64,000 bases of DNA from Pseudanabaena sp. M53BS1SP1A06MG (GTDB lineage Bacteria > Cyanobacteriota > Cyanobacteriia > Pseudanabaenales > Pseudanabaenaceae): positions 1 to 64,000 of the forward strand of contig JADBWH010000021.1 in NCBI GenBank assembly GCA_020404105.1, in the 5' to 3' direction. Shown here one piece after another: positions 15,615-24,342 of this stretch. The notes beneath the pieces are model-generated. The model saw nothing but the letters and a program-made list of their open reading frames with translations. It was not told the origin of the DNA and did not search any database. The stretch's first letter is position 1, and the number at the start of each line of letters is the position of its first letter. A program made the translations under genes and the position numbers.

Positions 15615-17958
15615 ATATATTTGTTATATTTGTTTGCCATTTCAGCCATGCTTTGAGGTGATCGGGAACTGTGGTGAAATGTACGTAAATTTGTCTAATG
15701 GGGTGTGATTGTTGTTTAGGAATTGTGGAATTATCCAGATCGCTTTCTAAGACTAAATCTCCAGTAACTGACTGATCTAAGAACGCTGCCTGATTTGAGT
15801 GTTGATGTTTTAAGACTTTGGCATAGATTTCACCTTCAATCTCGGTCTTGTGAGTAGGCTCTTCTAAGGATTTTGGTACAGAAACTTGAAGATGAATTTT
15901 GAGGTTTGATAATACAGGTATATCCTGATCGGCAAAAATTTCTGCACCATAGGGTGATAGTCTTCGCAATTCTCCTGCAAAGATATCCGTACCAAGATGT
16001 TTCTCTTCTAAAATACGGAAGGTTACTGGGATTGGAGTTTCTAATATTTGGAGAGATTCGTTAATAGAAGGAAGTTCAAGATTATAAGTACTGCCAATTC
16101 CACAAACATCATAAATGGAAATAGGGTGAGATACTCCCTTAGGCTCCACTTGCATTGAGCCATTAGTTTTCACGATATCTTGTATTTCGTTATAGGTGGT
16201 TTCCGAAATTAAAATCTGTCCACCCACGGTATAGGATTCGATTCTTGCGGTGAGATTAACATGACTACCGACAACGGCATATTTAGCGCGAGACTGGGAA
16301 CCAATATTTCCAGCAACTACTTCACCTGTGTTAATACCAATTCCCATCGCGATTTCAGGTAAGTTCATCTGAGTAAGCCTTTCATTAACAGCTCGCATAG
16401 CGAGTTGCATGGCAATTGCACTGGCGACCGCACGCGCCGCATCATTCTCACGATAAATGGGCGCACCAAACAATACTAAAATCGCGTCACCAATAAATTC
16501 ATCGATTGTGCCTTCATAGGTTGTGATTGCGTCTGTCATCGTTCCTAGAAAAACATTAAGAATTTCCACGACCTGTTCGGGGGGCATCTTTTCGGAAATT
16601 GTAGAAAAGCCGCGCAGGTCACACATGAGAATTGTCACTTTGCGGCGATCTCCTCCCAATTTCAAACCTTCAGGGGTTTCTAGTAAACTCTTAACGACTG
16701 CATCTGTTAAGTAACGGCTAAAGTAAGTCCGAATCTGTGCGGCGGTGATTGCCAAATAGCTAGTCACGATTACGCCACCTCCCACGAAGCCAATCATGGC
16801 AGGCGCAAACGGTAACCACCAACCATAGGCAAAGGCAATAAAACAAGTCGCGAATAGGCTACTACCGACGATCAAGACGCTGAGCGATCGCCCAATTAAC
16901 ACTTGAAGTTCACGGTTCTGGGTTTTGACATTGCGCCATTGCCAAATCAAAAGTGAGCCTGCTAAAGACCAAACTACTATCCACAATCCTTCCCAAGGTT
17001 TTTCCCAAGTCAGAATTCGTGAGCGTCCGTCAAGGGTGCTACTGAGAATATGGCTCACTATTTGGGTATGGACTTCAATCCCTGAAGTGAAAATGCGGGT
17101 ACTACCAAGTCCGCTATCAAGGGGAGTGAAAAACCAATCCCTTAAACTGACAGCAGTTACGCCAATCATAACCACGCGATCACGCAATAAATCAGGAGCA
17201 ATCCTTCCTTCGAGAACATCCGCCATCCGCACTGTCCGAAAACCTTGCAGTGATCGACGGTAGTTAATAATAAATTGATGTCCACCTACATCGACATGGC
17301 TATAACCACCATCACTACTGCGTAATCTAGGGGGATTGAGGGCTTGCTCAAAGGGAACTACTTTTTCTCCATCAAGGTATAGTAGCGCTATCTGCAAACT
17401 AAAACTTGTGGCAATTTTGCCATCAGGTAAACCTAAAGCCATTAATCCTCTACGAATCCTGCCATCGGCATCAACGGGAAGATTAATTGCACCAATTTGT
17501 TCAGCAGGAAGGGCTGGAGGTGGCTCGATGTTAGAACTAGTGATCGCAAAATTAGAACTTACTAAATCGGCAATTTTGGTTGCCCCAACCAGGTTTGGTG
17601 TACTTTTAAATAAGGATGCTAATTGTGAATAGCCAGTCCCAACGGGCTTATCACGGGCAAGATCTAAACCAATTGCACGGGGTTTTTGTTGTCGAACCTT
17701 GTCTAATAATTGAGCTAGCAAAGCATCATCAATCGGCCAAGCATATTGTCGGACATCGGCTTCATCAATGCCAATAATCACAATTCGACTGTCTGTAGTC
17801 TCAGGCGATCGCCATCGAAAAAACTGATCGAGCATCGCTAACTCAACTGGCTCTAGTGCCCCAATGAGTCGTAATCCGATTACAACCAAAGAAATAGCGG
17901 GTGTAGTGATCGCCACACCACGCCATTTCCATAGAAAATTTTTGAAGTGCCCAGCCAT
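15613..17958 (-). CDS. CHASE2-domain class III nucleotide cyclase with PilZ-like tail
   Basis: A 781-residue membrane protein. A first membrane helix (~15-35) precedes a periplasmic CHASE2 sensor (~40-320), two or three helices follow (~325-405), then a class III cyclase domain (~430-600) with metal aspartates in M-C-D-L-R-G-F-S and F-I-G-D-A and the V-N-L-T-A-R transition-state motif. The C-terminal ~120 residues resemble a divergent PilZ domain. The purine-specifying positions are E (in D-E-F-I-G-D) and A (in Y-A-V-V-G) rather than K and D, so GTP use is possible. It is 226 bases from a DUF928 gene on the same strand, a frequent cyanobacterial neighbour. Confidence 0.85.
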   Translation of the reverse strand: MAGHFKNFLWKWRGVAITTPAISLVVIGLRLIGALEPVELAMLDQFFRWRSPETTDSRIVIIGIDEADVRQYAWPIDDALLAQLLDKVRQQKPRAIGLDLARDKPVGTGYSQLASLFKSTPNLVGATKIADLVSSNFAITSSNIEPPPALPAEQIGAINLPVDADGRIRRGLMALGLPDGKIATSFSLQIALLYLDGEKVVPFEQALNPPRLRSSDGGYSHVDVGGHQFIINYRRSLQGFRTVRMADVLEGRIAPDLLRDRVVMIGVTAVSLRDWFFTPLDSGLGSTRIFTSGIEVHTQIVSHILSSTLDGRSRILTWEKPWEGLWIVVWSLAGSLLIWQWRNVKTQNRELQVLIGRSLSVLIVGSSLFATCFIAFAYGWWLPFAPAMIGFVGGGVIVTSYLAITAAQIRTYFSRYLTDAVVKSLLETPEGLKLGGDRRKVTILMCDLRGFSTISEKMPPEQVVEILNVFLGTMTDAITTYEGTIDEFIGDAILVLFGAPIYRENDAARAVASAIAMQLAMRAVNERLTQMNLPEIAMGIGINTGEVVAGNIGSQSRAKYAVVGSHVNLTARIESYTVGGQILISETTYNEIQDIVKTNGSMQVEPKGVSHPISIYDVCGIGSTYNLELPSINESLQILETPIPVTFRILEEKHLGTDIFAGELRRLSPYGAEIFADQDIPVLSNLKIHLQVSVPKSLEEPTHKTEIEGEIYAKVLKHQHSNQAAFLDQSVTGDLVLESDLDNSTIPKQQSHPIRQIYVHFTTVPDHLKAWLKWQTNITNI

Positions 17959-18143
17959 GCTAAAGTTCCTAATACAGCAGTTCCCAAATGGGGTGATTTG
18001 CTGGACATAATTTTAAAACCAGAGTCAAAACCCTTAGCATACAGGTTGTGTATTTCAAAGATTTTGGGGTTTTACATTTAATTGCACCCAGATAATTGCA
18101 CACTTATTTGAAAACAGAGAAATAATCCTCAAAAGGAGGTTGA

Positions 18144-18174
18144 GTTTTCATTTTGCCTACGGCAAAATGAAAAC
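18144..18174. terminator. Hairpin after the DUF928 gene
   Basis: GTTTTCATTTTGCC and its exact complement flank a three-base loop 11 bases past the DUF928 stop (minus strand). The stem base gives a U-rich run, consistent with a terminator. Confidence 0.6.
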
Positions 18175-18184
18175 CACTATAGAT

Positions 18185-19000
18185 CTAATTTTTAGAAGAG
18201 GTCACACCTGATTTCTGTAAGACAAAATTAGCTTTAGTAACAAGGTCTTGAATCGTTGGCTTCGTCTGATCTGGAGGAGATGAGGGCTGAGTATTCTGGT
18301 CTTTAAACGCAACATTTAACATTTCAACCCATACACTTCTCACTTCCAAATTTTTAGGCACAGACGTTTGGGCTTCTGCTAATACTTGCAGCATATCAAA
18401 CCAAATCCCTTCTTTAGCCAAAGATGCAGCTCGATCTATTGCCTTAGATGATTTTGATAGTTCCTCTACCAATTGCTTGCTTGGTAAAACCCGACGCAGC
18501 GATCCCTCAATAATTGTCAAGTTTTGGAGATCACTGAATTGCATACTCCATGTATATATTTGACCAACTTCTAGACTTGGCGCGTCATCGGGTAACTTGA
18601 ATGCAATGATTCCTTCGTCATTATTAATCTCAAACTTCCTTTCATAGACTTTGTTCTGTTTTGATAAAGCAGCATCTTTATCCTTGTAAAGTCTAAATTT
18701 TGCTAATCCCCGAAATTTAGGAATTCGCAAATAAATTGTAGGTTGTTCGGAAATAGTTTGCGGAACTGGGGGGATAACGATGCTCAACTGGGGTGTCAAT
18801 GCAACGAATTGACCAGCAGTACGCTTAGTTCCTGCAGCAGAGGTAAGAGGAGAGTCGAGATTGCTTGGTGGAACATATATTACTCGGCGAGATTGAGCCT
18901 GAGCTTCAGAGTTCAAGAACCATAAAGGTGCAACGATGCTAGTGCTGGTAATTAAGCAAGAACAAATTGATGCTATGAAAATTTTTTTTGATAAAGACAT
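18185..19000 (-). CDS. DUF928 family exported protein
   Basis: A 271-residue protein with a signal peptide (K-K-I-F-I-A-S-I then a hydrophobic core, likely cut after A-Q-A around residue 35). The T-I-Y-L-R-I-P segment, Y-T-W-S-M-Q-F and G-S-L-R-R-V fit the cyanobacterial DUF928 family, of unknown function and often encoded next to CHASE2 proteins. The likely role is in the periplasm together with the CHASE2 cyclase; that link rests on neighbourhood only. Confidence 0.8.
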   Translation of the reverse strand: MSLSKKIFIASICSCLITSTSIVAPLWFLNSEAQAQSRRVIYVPPSNLDSPLTSAAGTKRTAGQFVALTPQLSIVIPPVPQTISEQPTIYLRIPKFRGLAKFRLYKDKDAALSKQNKVYERKFEINNDEGIIAFKLPDDAPSLEVGQIYTWSMQFSDLQNLTIIEGSLRRVLPSKQLVEELSKSSKAIDRAASLAKEGIWFDMLQVLAEAQTSVPKNLEVRSVWVEMLNVAFKDQNTQPSSPPDQTKPTIQDLVTKANFVLQKSGVTSSKN

Positions 19001-19432
19001 GATGCGATCGCCTCCAGAAAAAGTGCTCTATACAATTAATCTATAGATTTATGTCCTAAGCCTCAGTGTGCTCAAGATCATAACCTTGAGATCCTAAATA
19101 GTAAGAATGCATTCTCTACAAAAAAGTTGCTTCAGACATTCGACTTAACATTACATTAGGAACATGCAGAAAAGATTTTTGTAGTATGACCTCTCTGATC
19201 CATAGACAATTGGAGTCCTTATAGCAATCTTAAATGATCTGTGAGTAGCGTAAGTTTCGCTTAGCTAGGATAAGACGATAGCTGAACTAAACCGATGATG
19301 GTCACAACTGAGTGGAGACTACTATATTAAACAGCATAACCGTCATAGCATTTCCCTGTCTAGTAAAGTAAGTTTTTTCCTACCTCCATCGGGGAATCAG
19401 ACTTCTATACCTTGCTTGTTTTAAAAAAGCTC
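19001..19432. other. Intergenic stretch upstream of DUF928 and petN
   Basis: I see no gene, tRNA or strong hairpin in this stretch; promoters for the divergent genes presumably lie here and downstream. MITE family 1 copy 2 follows at 19433. Confidence 0.3.
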
Positions 19433-19537
19433 TAAGTAGCTCAACTTAATTAAAACCCAAACCGAGAGTTATGTTCCGCCCGCGTAGCAGGCGGAACATA
19501 ACTCTCGGTTTCTAGTTTACTTATGTCTAGCTACTTA
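19433..19537 (-). repeat. MITE family 1, copy 2 (inverted)
   Basis: The element is in the opposite orientation to the other five copies, with TAAGTAGCTCAACTTAA on the left and TCTAGCTACTTA on the right. The central stem GTTCCGCCCGC/GCAGGCGGAAC has one mismatch. It lies about 80 bases upstream of petN. Confidence 0.8.
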
Positions 19538-19616
19538 GCAACTTTAGTTATTTCCCTTAAGTACAGAAAAGCGTATTATAGTATTTAGAAGAATTTATTT
19601 AAATCGTTACAAAAAT

Positions 19617-19706
19617 ATGGATATCTTGTCATTTGGTTGGTTTAGCTTGCTCGGTATGTTCACCCTATCGATCGCTTTTGTTGTCTGGGGACGTAACGGG
19701 CTATAA
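19617..19706 (+). CDS. petN: Cytochrome b6f complex subunit PetN
   Basis: A 29-residue protein, M-D-I-L-S-F-G-W at the start and V-V-W-G-R-N-G-L at the end, with one membrane helix. This is the hallmark sequence of PetN (subunit VIII), needed for assembly and stability of the b6f complex in the thylakoid membrane. It is monocistronic, and is followed 26 bases later by a strong hairpin. It is too short for standard ORF thresholds. Confidence 0.95.
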   Translation: MDILSFGWFSLLGMFTLSIAFVVWGRNGL

Positions 19707-19731
19707 AATTTTTTGAGATAAATTCCGTATG

Positions 19732-19754
19732 AAAGGGGTGCATTGCGCCCCTTT
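19732..19754. terminator. Shared terminator of petN and the convergent GrpE-like gene
   Basis: AAAGGGG-TGCATTGCG-CCCCTTT folds between petN and the convergent gene ending at 19758. Flanking A and T runs let it serve both strands. Confidence 0.65.
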
Positions 19755-19757
19755 ATT

Positions 19758-20411
19758 CTATTCAGTATCTGTACCTTTGATGATGACTATAGCGCGATAC
19801 AACAACTTCTCCCCTTGCATATAGCCAATATAGCGAATAATCACAGGTGTCCCTACTGCAATTTCATCATTACCTTCCATCAATTGATGCCTTTGCGGAT
19901 CGTAGGCGACCTCTGCCCCAACAGCACCGATCACAGAAATCTCCCATCTTTGTAAAAGTGTATCTAAAGGACGTAATAGGGGCAGGATATTTTTAGCCAG
20001 CATATTCGGATTTTGCTGAGCGGCATAGGCAGCCGATGGCAATTGCAGCAGCAGAGATTCCAAATGCTGAAGAGTTTCCCTTTCAAAATGCGATCGCAAT
20101 TCCTTTTGTTGATTTGCTAGGGTTTGCTGTAAACGTTGATATTCGTCACGCAAAGCTGTGATTACCGAAACATTAGATTCCCTATCAGTAGAGAAATCAT
20201 AGTTAATAAAGTTGTCAATCAACTCTGTCAGATCGATTTGTAAAATAGAGGCTAACTTGGCTAAGTCGGCATATTTTAATGTTTTGGCATCTCCTTTTCG
20301 TAGGGTATCGATCGCCCGACGTGAGACACCTGTGCGTTCACTTAATAACTGAAAGCTAGATACACCAGCTAAATGCATATATTGACGTAATATTTCCGTG
20401 CGATCACTCAT
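19758..20411 (-). CDS. XRE helix-turn-helix / GrpE-like fusion protein
   Basis: A 217-residue protein. Residues 1-65 form an XRE-type helix-turn-helix (S-F-Q-L-L-S-E-R-T-G-V-S-R-R-A-I-D-T-L-R), a coiled-coil-prone segment follows (~80-115), and the C-terminus has V-A-Y-D-P-Q-R-H-Q-L-M-E-G and Y-I-G-Y-M-Q-G-E-K-L-L-Y-R-A, resembling the beta-domain of GrpE, the nucleotide exchange factor of DnaK. Related GrpE-like proteins with an N-terminal helix-turn-helix occur in other cyanobacteria, from memory. Whether it acts on Hsp70, on DNA or both is open. Confidence 0.7.
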   Translation of the reverse strand: MSDRTEILRQYMHLAGVSSFQLLSERTGVSRRAIDTLRKGDAKTLKYADLAKLASILQIDLTELIDNFINYDFSTDRESNVSVITALRDEYQRLQQTLANQQKELRSHFERETLQHLESLLLQLPSAAYAAQQNPNMLAKNILPLLRPLDTLLQRWEISVIGAVGAEVAYDPQRHQLMEGNDEIAVGTPVIIRYIGYMQGEKLLYRAIVIIKGTDTE

Positions 20412-20619
20412 AGTTTTATTAGAATTTATAAAAATCTTATAGAGCTTTGCTTAGCAATGCTCTTTCTCAACTCAGGTTTGTAGTTTTCATATCTCTGAAC
20501 CGTGTTAGCTTAGACTCCGATCAGTGAGCATTGGCTGAGCAAAACCGAAGCCACAGATACTTTAATTAATAGTAAATCCCCCTAATGTCGGCTGAGCAAA
20601 GTCGAAACCAAAGATACAT
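20412..20619. other. Intergenic stretch with REP-like half-sites
   Basis: Two short units reading GGCTGAGCAAA(A/G)(C/T)CGAA with following AGATAC(T/A)TTAA occur near 20532 and 20590. They match one arm of the palindrome at 20796-20841. No gene is visible. Confidence 0.45.
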
Positions 20620-20723
20620 TAAGTAGCTAGACATAAGTAGACTAAAAACCGAGAGTTTTGTTCCTTCCACGTAGCGGGAGGAACAAAACTCTAGTTTGGG
20701 TTTTAATTAAGTTGAGCTACTTA
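20620..20723 (+). repeat. MITE family 1, copy 3
   Basis: Ends TAAGTAGCTAGA and GAGCTACTTA are intact. The central stem is changed to GTTCCTTCCACG / GCGGGAGGAAC, the most diverged centre among the six copies. Confidence 0.8.
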
Positions 20724-20795
20724 GTTAATAGTATAGTAATTTCAACTAACTTTCAGAGTCTATTTAGCAATCCTAAATCAGTTGTAGAAATAATT

Positions 20796-20841
20796 GGCTT
20801 CGACTTCTCTCAGCCAACCTTGACTGAGCGAAGTCGAAGCC
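20796..20841. repeat. REP-like palindrome
   Basis: GGCTTCGACTTCTCTCAG and CTGAGCGAAGTCGAAGCC flank a ten-base loop with one stem mismatch. Related single arms lie at about 20532 and 20590. Such GAAGTCGAAGCC palindromes recur in many cyanobacterial genomes. Confidence 0.6.
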
Positions 20842-20872
20842 ATAGGTACTTTAATTAATCGCAAGTTCTAAG

Positions 20873-21018
20873 GGACTTACGCAATATCCCTGTAATAAAT
20901 TACGGGCTGAAAGCTTAAGCCCTTTAAAACGGGTTGATTACAGACGTTCTTGAGTCCGATTTAGCTGACTTTAGCTTTGAGCCAAGAACTTGAGATCTTG
21001 GTTATTTTGCGTAGGTCC
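20873..21018. repeat. MITE family 2, copy 2
   Basis: Ends are GGACTTACGCA and TGCGTAGGTCC. The ~146-bp interior aligns with 15471-15614. Subterminal CAAGAACTTGAGATCTTGG is itself palindromic. No reading frame of note is present. Confidence 0.7.
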
Positions 21019-21092
21019 TATGATTATTTAAGATCTCAACTTAAGTACCCTTCTATCCCAATGATGCTTGCATAAGTTCTATATTTTTTAAG

Positions 21093-21196
21093 TAAGTAGC
21101 TAGACATAAGTAAACTAAAAACCGAAAAGTTTGTTCCGCCCGCGTAGCGGGCGGAACAAACTCTGGTTTTAGGTTTTAATTAAGTCGAGCTACTTA
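21093..21196 (+). repeat. MITE family 1, copy 4
   Basis: Intact ends and a perfect central GTTCCGCCCGC / GCGGGCGGAAC stem. The right end stops three bases before the stop codon of the pseudouridine synthase gene (minus strand), so it can serve as that gene's terminator. Confidence 0.8.
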
Positions 21197-21198
21197 GC

Positions 21199-22869
21199 TC
21201 AAAAAGGAACAGGGATTTGCAAATGGATTAATTTCTGCGATCGCGGATGTCTCAAAGTTAACTCCCGTGCATGGAGATGGAGACGACTTGTTGATACCTG
21301 ACAACCATAGAGGCGATCACCTAGAATTGGTATTCCTAAACCTCGTGGATCGGCAGAGTGCAATCGTAATTGATGGGTACGTCCTGTTAAAGGAATAAAC
21401 TCTAGGCGTGAATAATGTCCTTCATATCCCAATAGACGAAACTTGGTCACACTTGGTTTGCCACGTTGAAAATTCACTTGTTGAAACGGTCGATTTTCAG
21501 GGTTACCCCATAAAGGTAAATCGATTATCCCATGCTTACTCACAACCATACCTGATAAAACCGCCTCATAGATTTTGGAGACTTCTCGCTTCTGGAATTG
21601 CTCACTCACATTACGAAGAGATTCTAAATCGAGAGCAAATAATAAAATCCCTGAAGTTTGGCGATCTAAACGATGTACTGGATAGAATTCTCTTTTATTA
21701 CCAAACGATTGACGTAATCGGCTTAATACACTGTCTTGCGTATCTAAATATCGTCCAGGAATGGAGAGAAGTTCGGGAGGTTTCGCGATCGCCATTAAGT
21801 GATCATCTTCATAAATAATTTGGAGATTTGACGATACACAATCTCCAAATATAGGCAGGGATGGGGAAGAACGTCTTCCTGATAGCAGAAATCCCATCAA
21901 AGGCTGACATCGCTCTGTACAAGCACCATAAAACTCGCCCTGGATTTTGTAGCCATCGGGTGAAGGATGACCCCACCAAAATTCTGCCATCGCTAAAGGC
22001 TTTAAGTCGTGGGTTGCCGCATAGTGCAACAATTTGGGAGCGCAACAGTCTCCTATTCCTGTCGGCATTGCTCCTTCGGTAATGATTTCTCGCAGCGATC
22101 GCGTTTCCCCTGTAAAGTTAGTTAAAACATAGGCATTGTGCATCTGAGTTTGCAAAGTCCGCGATAACTCCCGTCGTTGTTGTTTCAGAGCTTGCATTTT
22201 TGCCTCAGTCCTAGCAATCACCTTTTGTAAAGGTGAGAGAACTAAATCTCGATCGCGTTTAAAATTGCGTCTTGCCATCTTTTCCTGTTGGCTTTCCTTG
22301 TCTAACTCTTTGAGAGCAGCTTCTAATTCTGCGCCTGTTAACGATGTTAGTAATCGTGATCGTTTAATTTGCCTTTCCTGTTTAGATAACTGATGGCGAT
22401 CGCGCAAGACCTGTAACTGTGATGCATATGCTTGTGATTTTTGTTCATATTCCCAATGTTCGGGAATTTCGCTTAGTTCAATTAATTCTTGTTTGATTGC
22501 CGCTAATTTATTTAAAGTAATTGATTCTGCAATGGCAATTTTCTCGCGTCCTGCAATTGGTGGAACCCAGCCTTCAATTTGGCTTTTGCTATTGAGTAGA
22601 CCAGAAAAAGCTTTGAGAACTAATTTTTCACCCATTGCTGATTCCACTATTAACACACCATACATTTTGCCTTCTGTGCTATTTGGATAAATCTGTCCCA
22701 ATGCTTGCATCAGTTTTTTGGCAATCACCTCCGCCTGCAAAGTCCGTGGCAGCCGCAATAGTTCCCCACTATAGGGACAAATCCCCTCATAACAATAGCT
22801 CACGACTTGATCGCTATCTGGAGCAAGTATGATGTCAGAAGCATCTAATATTTCTTCGATATGAGTCAC
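21199..22869 (-). CDS. RluA-family pseudouridine synthase with long N-terminal region
   Basis: A 556-residue protein. The C-terminal ~215 residues are an RluA-type synthase: Y-E-D-D-H-L-M-A-I-A-K-P-P, catalytic H-R-L-D-R-Q-T-S-G, and L-T-G-R-T-H-Q-L-R. The N-terminal ~330 residues contain a charged coiled coil (~155-245) and a segment with C-C-A-P-K-L-L and E-F-W-W-G, found in the long RluA relatives. It likely modifies rRNA or tRNA uridines. The GTG start at 22869 lies within the divergent selO gene; the two coding starts overlap by nine bases. The long N-terminus makes the exact target unclear. Confidence 0.85.
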   Translation of the reverse strand: MTHIEEILDASDIILAPDSDQVVSYCYEGICPYSGELLRLPRTLQAEVIAKKLMQALGQIYPNSTEGKMYGVLIVESAMGEKLVLKAFSGLLNSKSQIEGWVPPIAGREKIAIAESITLNKLAAIKQELIELSEIPEHWEYEQKSQAYASQLQVLRDRHQLSKQERQIKRSRLLTSLTGAELEAALKELDKESQQEKMARRNFKRDRDLVLSPLQKVIARTEAKMQALKQQRRELSRTLQTQMHNAYVLTNFTGETRSLREIITEGAMPTGIGDCCAPKLLHYAATHDLKPLAMAEFWWGHPSPDGYKIQGEFYGACTERCQPLMGFLLSGRRSSPSLPIFGDCVSSNLQIIYEDDHLMAIAKPPELLSIPGRYLDTQDSVLSRLRQSFGNKREFYPVHRLDRQTSGILLFALDLESLRNVSEQFQKREVSKIYEAVLSGMVVSKHGIIDLPLWGNPENRPFQQVNFQRGKPSVTKFRLLGYEGHYSRLEFIPLTGRTHQLRLHSADPRGLGIPILGDRLYGCQVSTSRLHLHARELTLRHPRSQKLIHLQIPVPF

Positions 22870-24288
22870 CCTAGTAACCCTTTCCTTAATCTCAAATACG
22901 AACCTGCGATCGAATCCTTAGCAGATTATCATGATGTTGTAACTGCTGCTGAATTTCCCCTTCACAAACTACGTTGGCGTAATAATGATGTGTTGCCAAC
23001 TTTAGGACTAGAACCTTCTCAAGTTAGCGATGATGACTTTATCGAATCCTTTGGACATTTCCAAGCAGTGCGTCCATTTCTAGCCTTACGTTATCACGGT
23101 TATCAATTTGGCGAATATAATCCCCAACTCGGTGATGGACGCGGCTTTATTTATGGACAAGTGCGTGGCATTGACGGTGAACTCTATGATTTTGGCACTA
23201 AAGGCTCAGGGAGAACTCCCTACTCTCGTACTGCGGATGGGCGACTCACCCTCAAAGGCGGTGTAAGAGAAATCATTGCTTCAGAAGCATTACATCGTAT
23301 GGGTGTCAAAACTTCCCGATGCTTTAGTTTAATTGAAACTGGTGAAGAACTATGGCGTGGCGATGAACCTTCACCCACCCGATCCTCAGTAATGATACGC
23401 TTTTCGCGATCGCATATTCGTTTCGGTACATTCGAGCGTCTACACTGGATCAGGCGCGATGACCTTACCCGTAAACTTCTCGATCACGTTTTACAAATTT
23501 ATTATCCACATATCTGGGGAAAACAAAATCAAGATAGTATCTTCTATTTGGAATTAGTAGAACGAGTTGCGACCCTCTGTGCCCAATGGATGGTAGCGGG
23601 TTTTTGTCACGCAGTCCTAAATACTGACAATATGTCGATTACGGGTGAAAGCTTTGATTATGGATCTTTTGCCTTCATTCCCGCCTATGATCCCCGATTT
23701 ACCGCCGCCTATTTTGACTATGCAGGTCGCTATAGCTACGCCAACCAACCTGCCGCTTGCTATTGGAACCTAGAAAAATTGCAAGATCCCCTCAGCGTGA
23801 TTATGGATAAAGATGATTTGCAATCCTCATTACAGAAATTCAAAGATTTCTATCGGGTTACCTATTGCGATATGATGCTGAAGCGTTTGGGATTCACCAA
23901 TCTCTCTGAGCCTGAAACTGAGGATTTAATCGGTACAACTTTAAAATTATTATCCAATATCCAAGCGATCGGTTATAACCAATTCTTTGTCAAACTCCGT
24001 CAAGACTTCCAACCTAACTGGCGTGAAGATGCTCATAATATTTTTGCTAACCATGATTGGGAAATTACCGAAGAACAATTACCCCTATTAGCAAAATGGC
24101 GTGAAGTCTATCATCAATTACTGATCCGCCAACCGATCACAGAGTTAGCAAATATCTCCAAGCAACTCCAGCAAGCCAACCCCACGATTATTTTCCTTCG
24201 CCCCAAAATTGAAGAAGTCTGGGAAAAAATTACGGTCGATGACAATTGGCAACCTCTTTATGATGCGATCGCACAATTAAAAGAGTAG
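22861..24288 (+). CDS. selO: SelO-type protein adenylyltransferase (YdiU/UPF0061)
   Basis: A 475-residue pseudokinase-fold enzyme. The blocks F-G-T-K-G-S-G-R-T-P-Y-S-R, K-G-G-V-R-E-I-I-A-S-E-A-L-H and N-T-D-N-M-S-I-T-G-E with D-Y-G are the SelO nucleotide and metal sites; the family transfers AMP to Ser, Thr or Tyr of proteins in redox control. Bacterial members are of this length; no terminal selenocysteine or cysteine is visible. The start is an ATG at 22861, overlapping head-on with the divergent pseudouridine synthase. Confidence 0.92.
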   Translation: MSHPSNPFLNLKYEPAIESLADYHDVVTAAEFPLHKLRWRNNDVLPTLGLEPSQVSDDDFIESFGHFQAVRPFLALRYHGYQFGEYNPQLGDGRGFIYGQVRGIDGELYDFGTKGSGRTPYSRTADGRLTLKGGVREIIASEALHRMGVKTSRCFSLIETGEELWRGDEPSPTRSSVMIRFSRSHIRFGTFERLHWIRRDDLTRKLLDHVLQIYYPHIWGKQNQDSIFYLELVERVATLCAQWMVAGFCHAVLNTDNMSITGESFDYGSFAFIPAYDPRFTAAYFDYAGRYSYANQPAACYWNLEKLQDPLSVIMDKDDLQSSLQKFKDFYRVTYCDMMLKRLGFTNLSEPETEDLIGTTLKLLSNIQAIGYNQFFVKLRQDFQPNWREDAHNIFANHDWEITEEQLPLLAKWREVYHQLLIRQPITELANISKQLQQANPTIIFLRPKIEEVWEKITVDDNWQPLYDAIAQLKE

Positions 24289-24294
24289 TCAATG

Positions 24295-24325
24295 CAAGTG
24301 ACGGCAAGAAGCGCCGCCACTTGTA
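24295..24325. terminator. Shared hairpin between convergent selO and ACT-domain genes
   Basis: CAAGTGACGGC and GCCGCCACTTG can pair with a small bulge around AAGAAGC. It lies in the 54-base gap between convergent stops and probably ends both transcripts. Confidence 0.5.
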
Positions 24326-24342
24326 CTTTTCAGGCAAAACCA

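Noticed and set aside
19001-19616. Possible tRNA or small RNA upstream of petN
   Set aside because: No cloverleaf with acceptor stem and T-loop could be drawn; only the MITE hairpin is convincing.
21408-21818. 136-codon plus-strand frame inside the pseudouridine synthase gene
   Set aside because: It is antisense to the conserved catalytic domain and shows no domain of its own.
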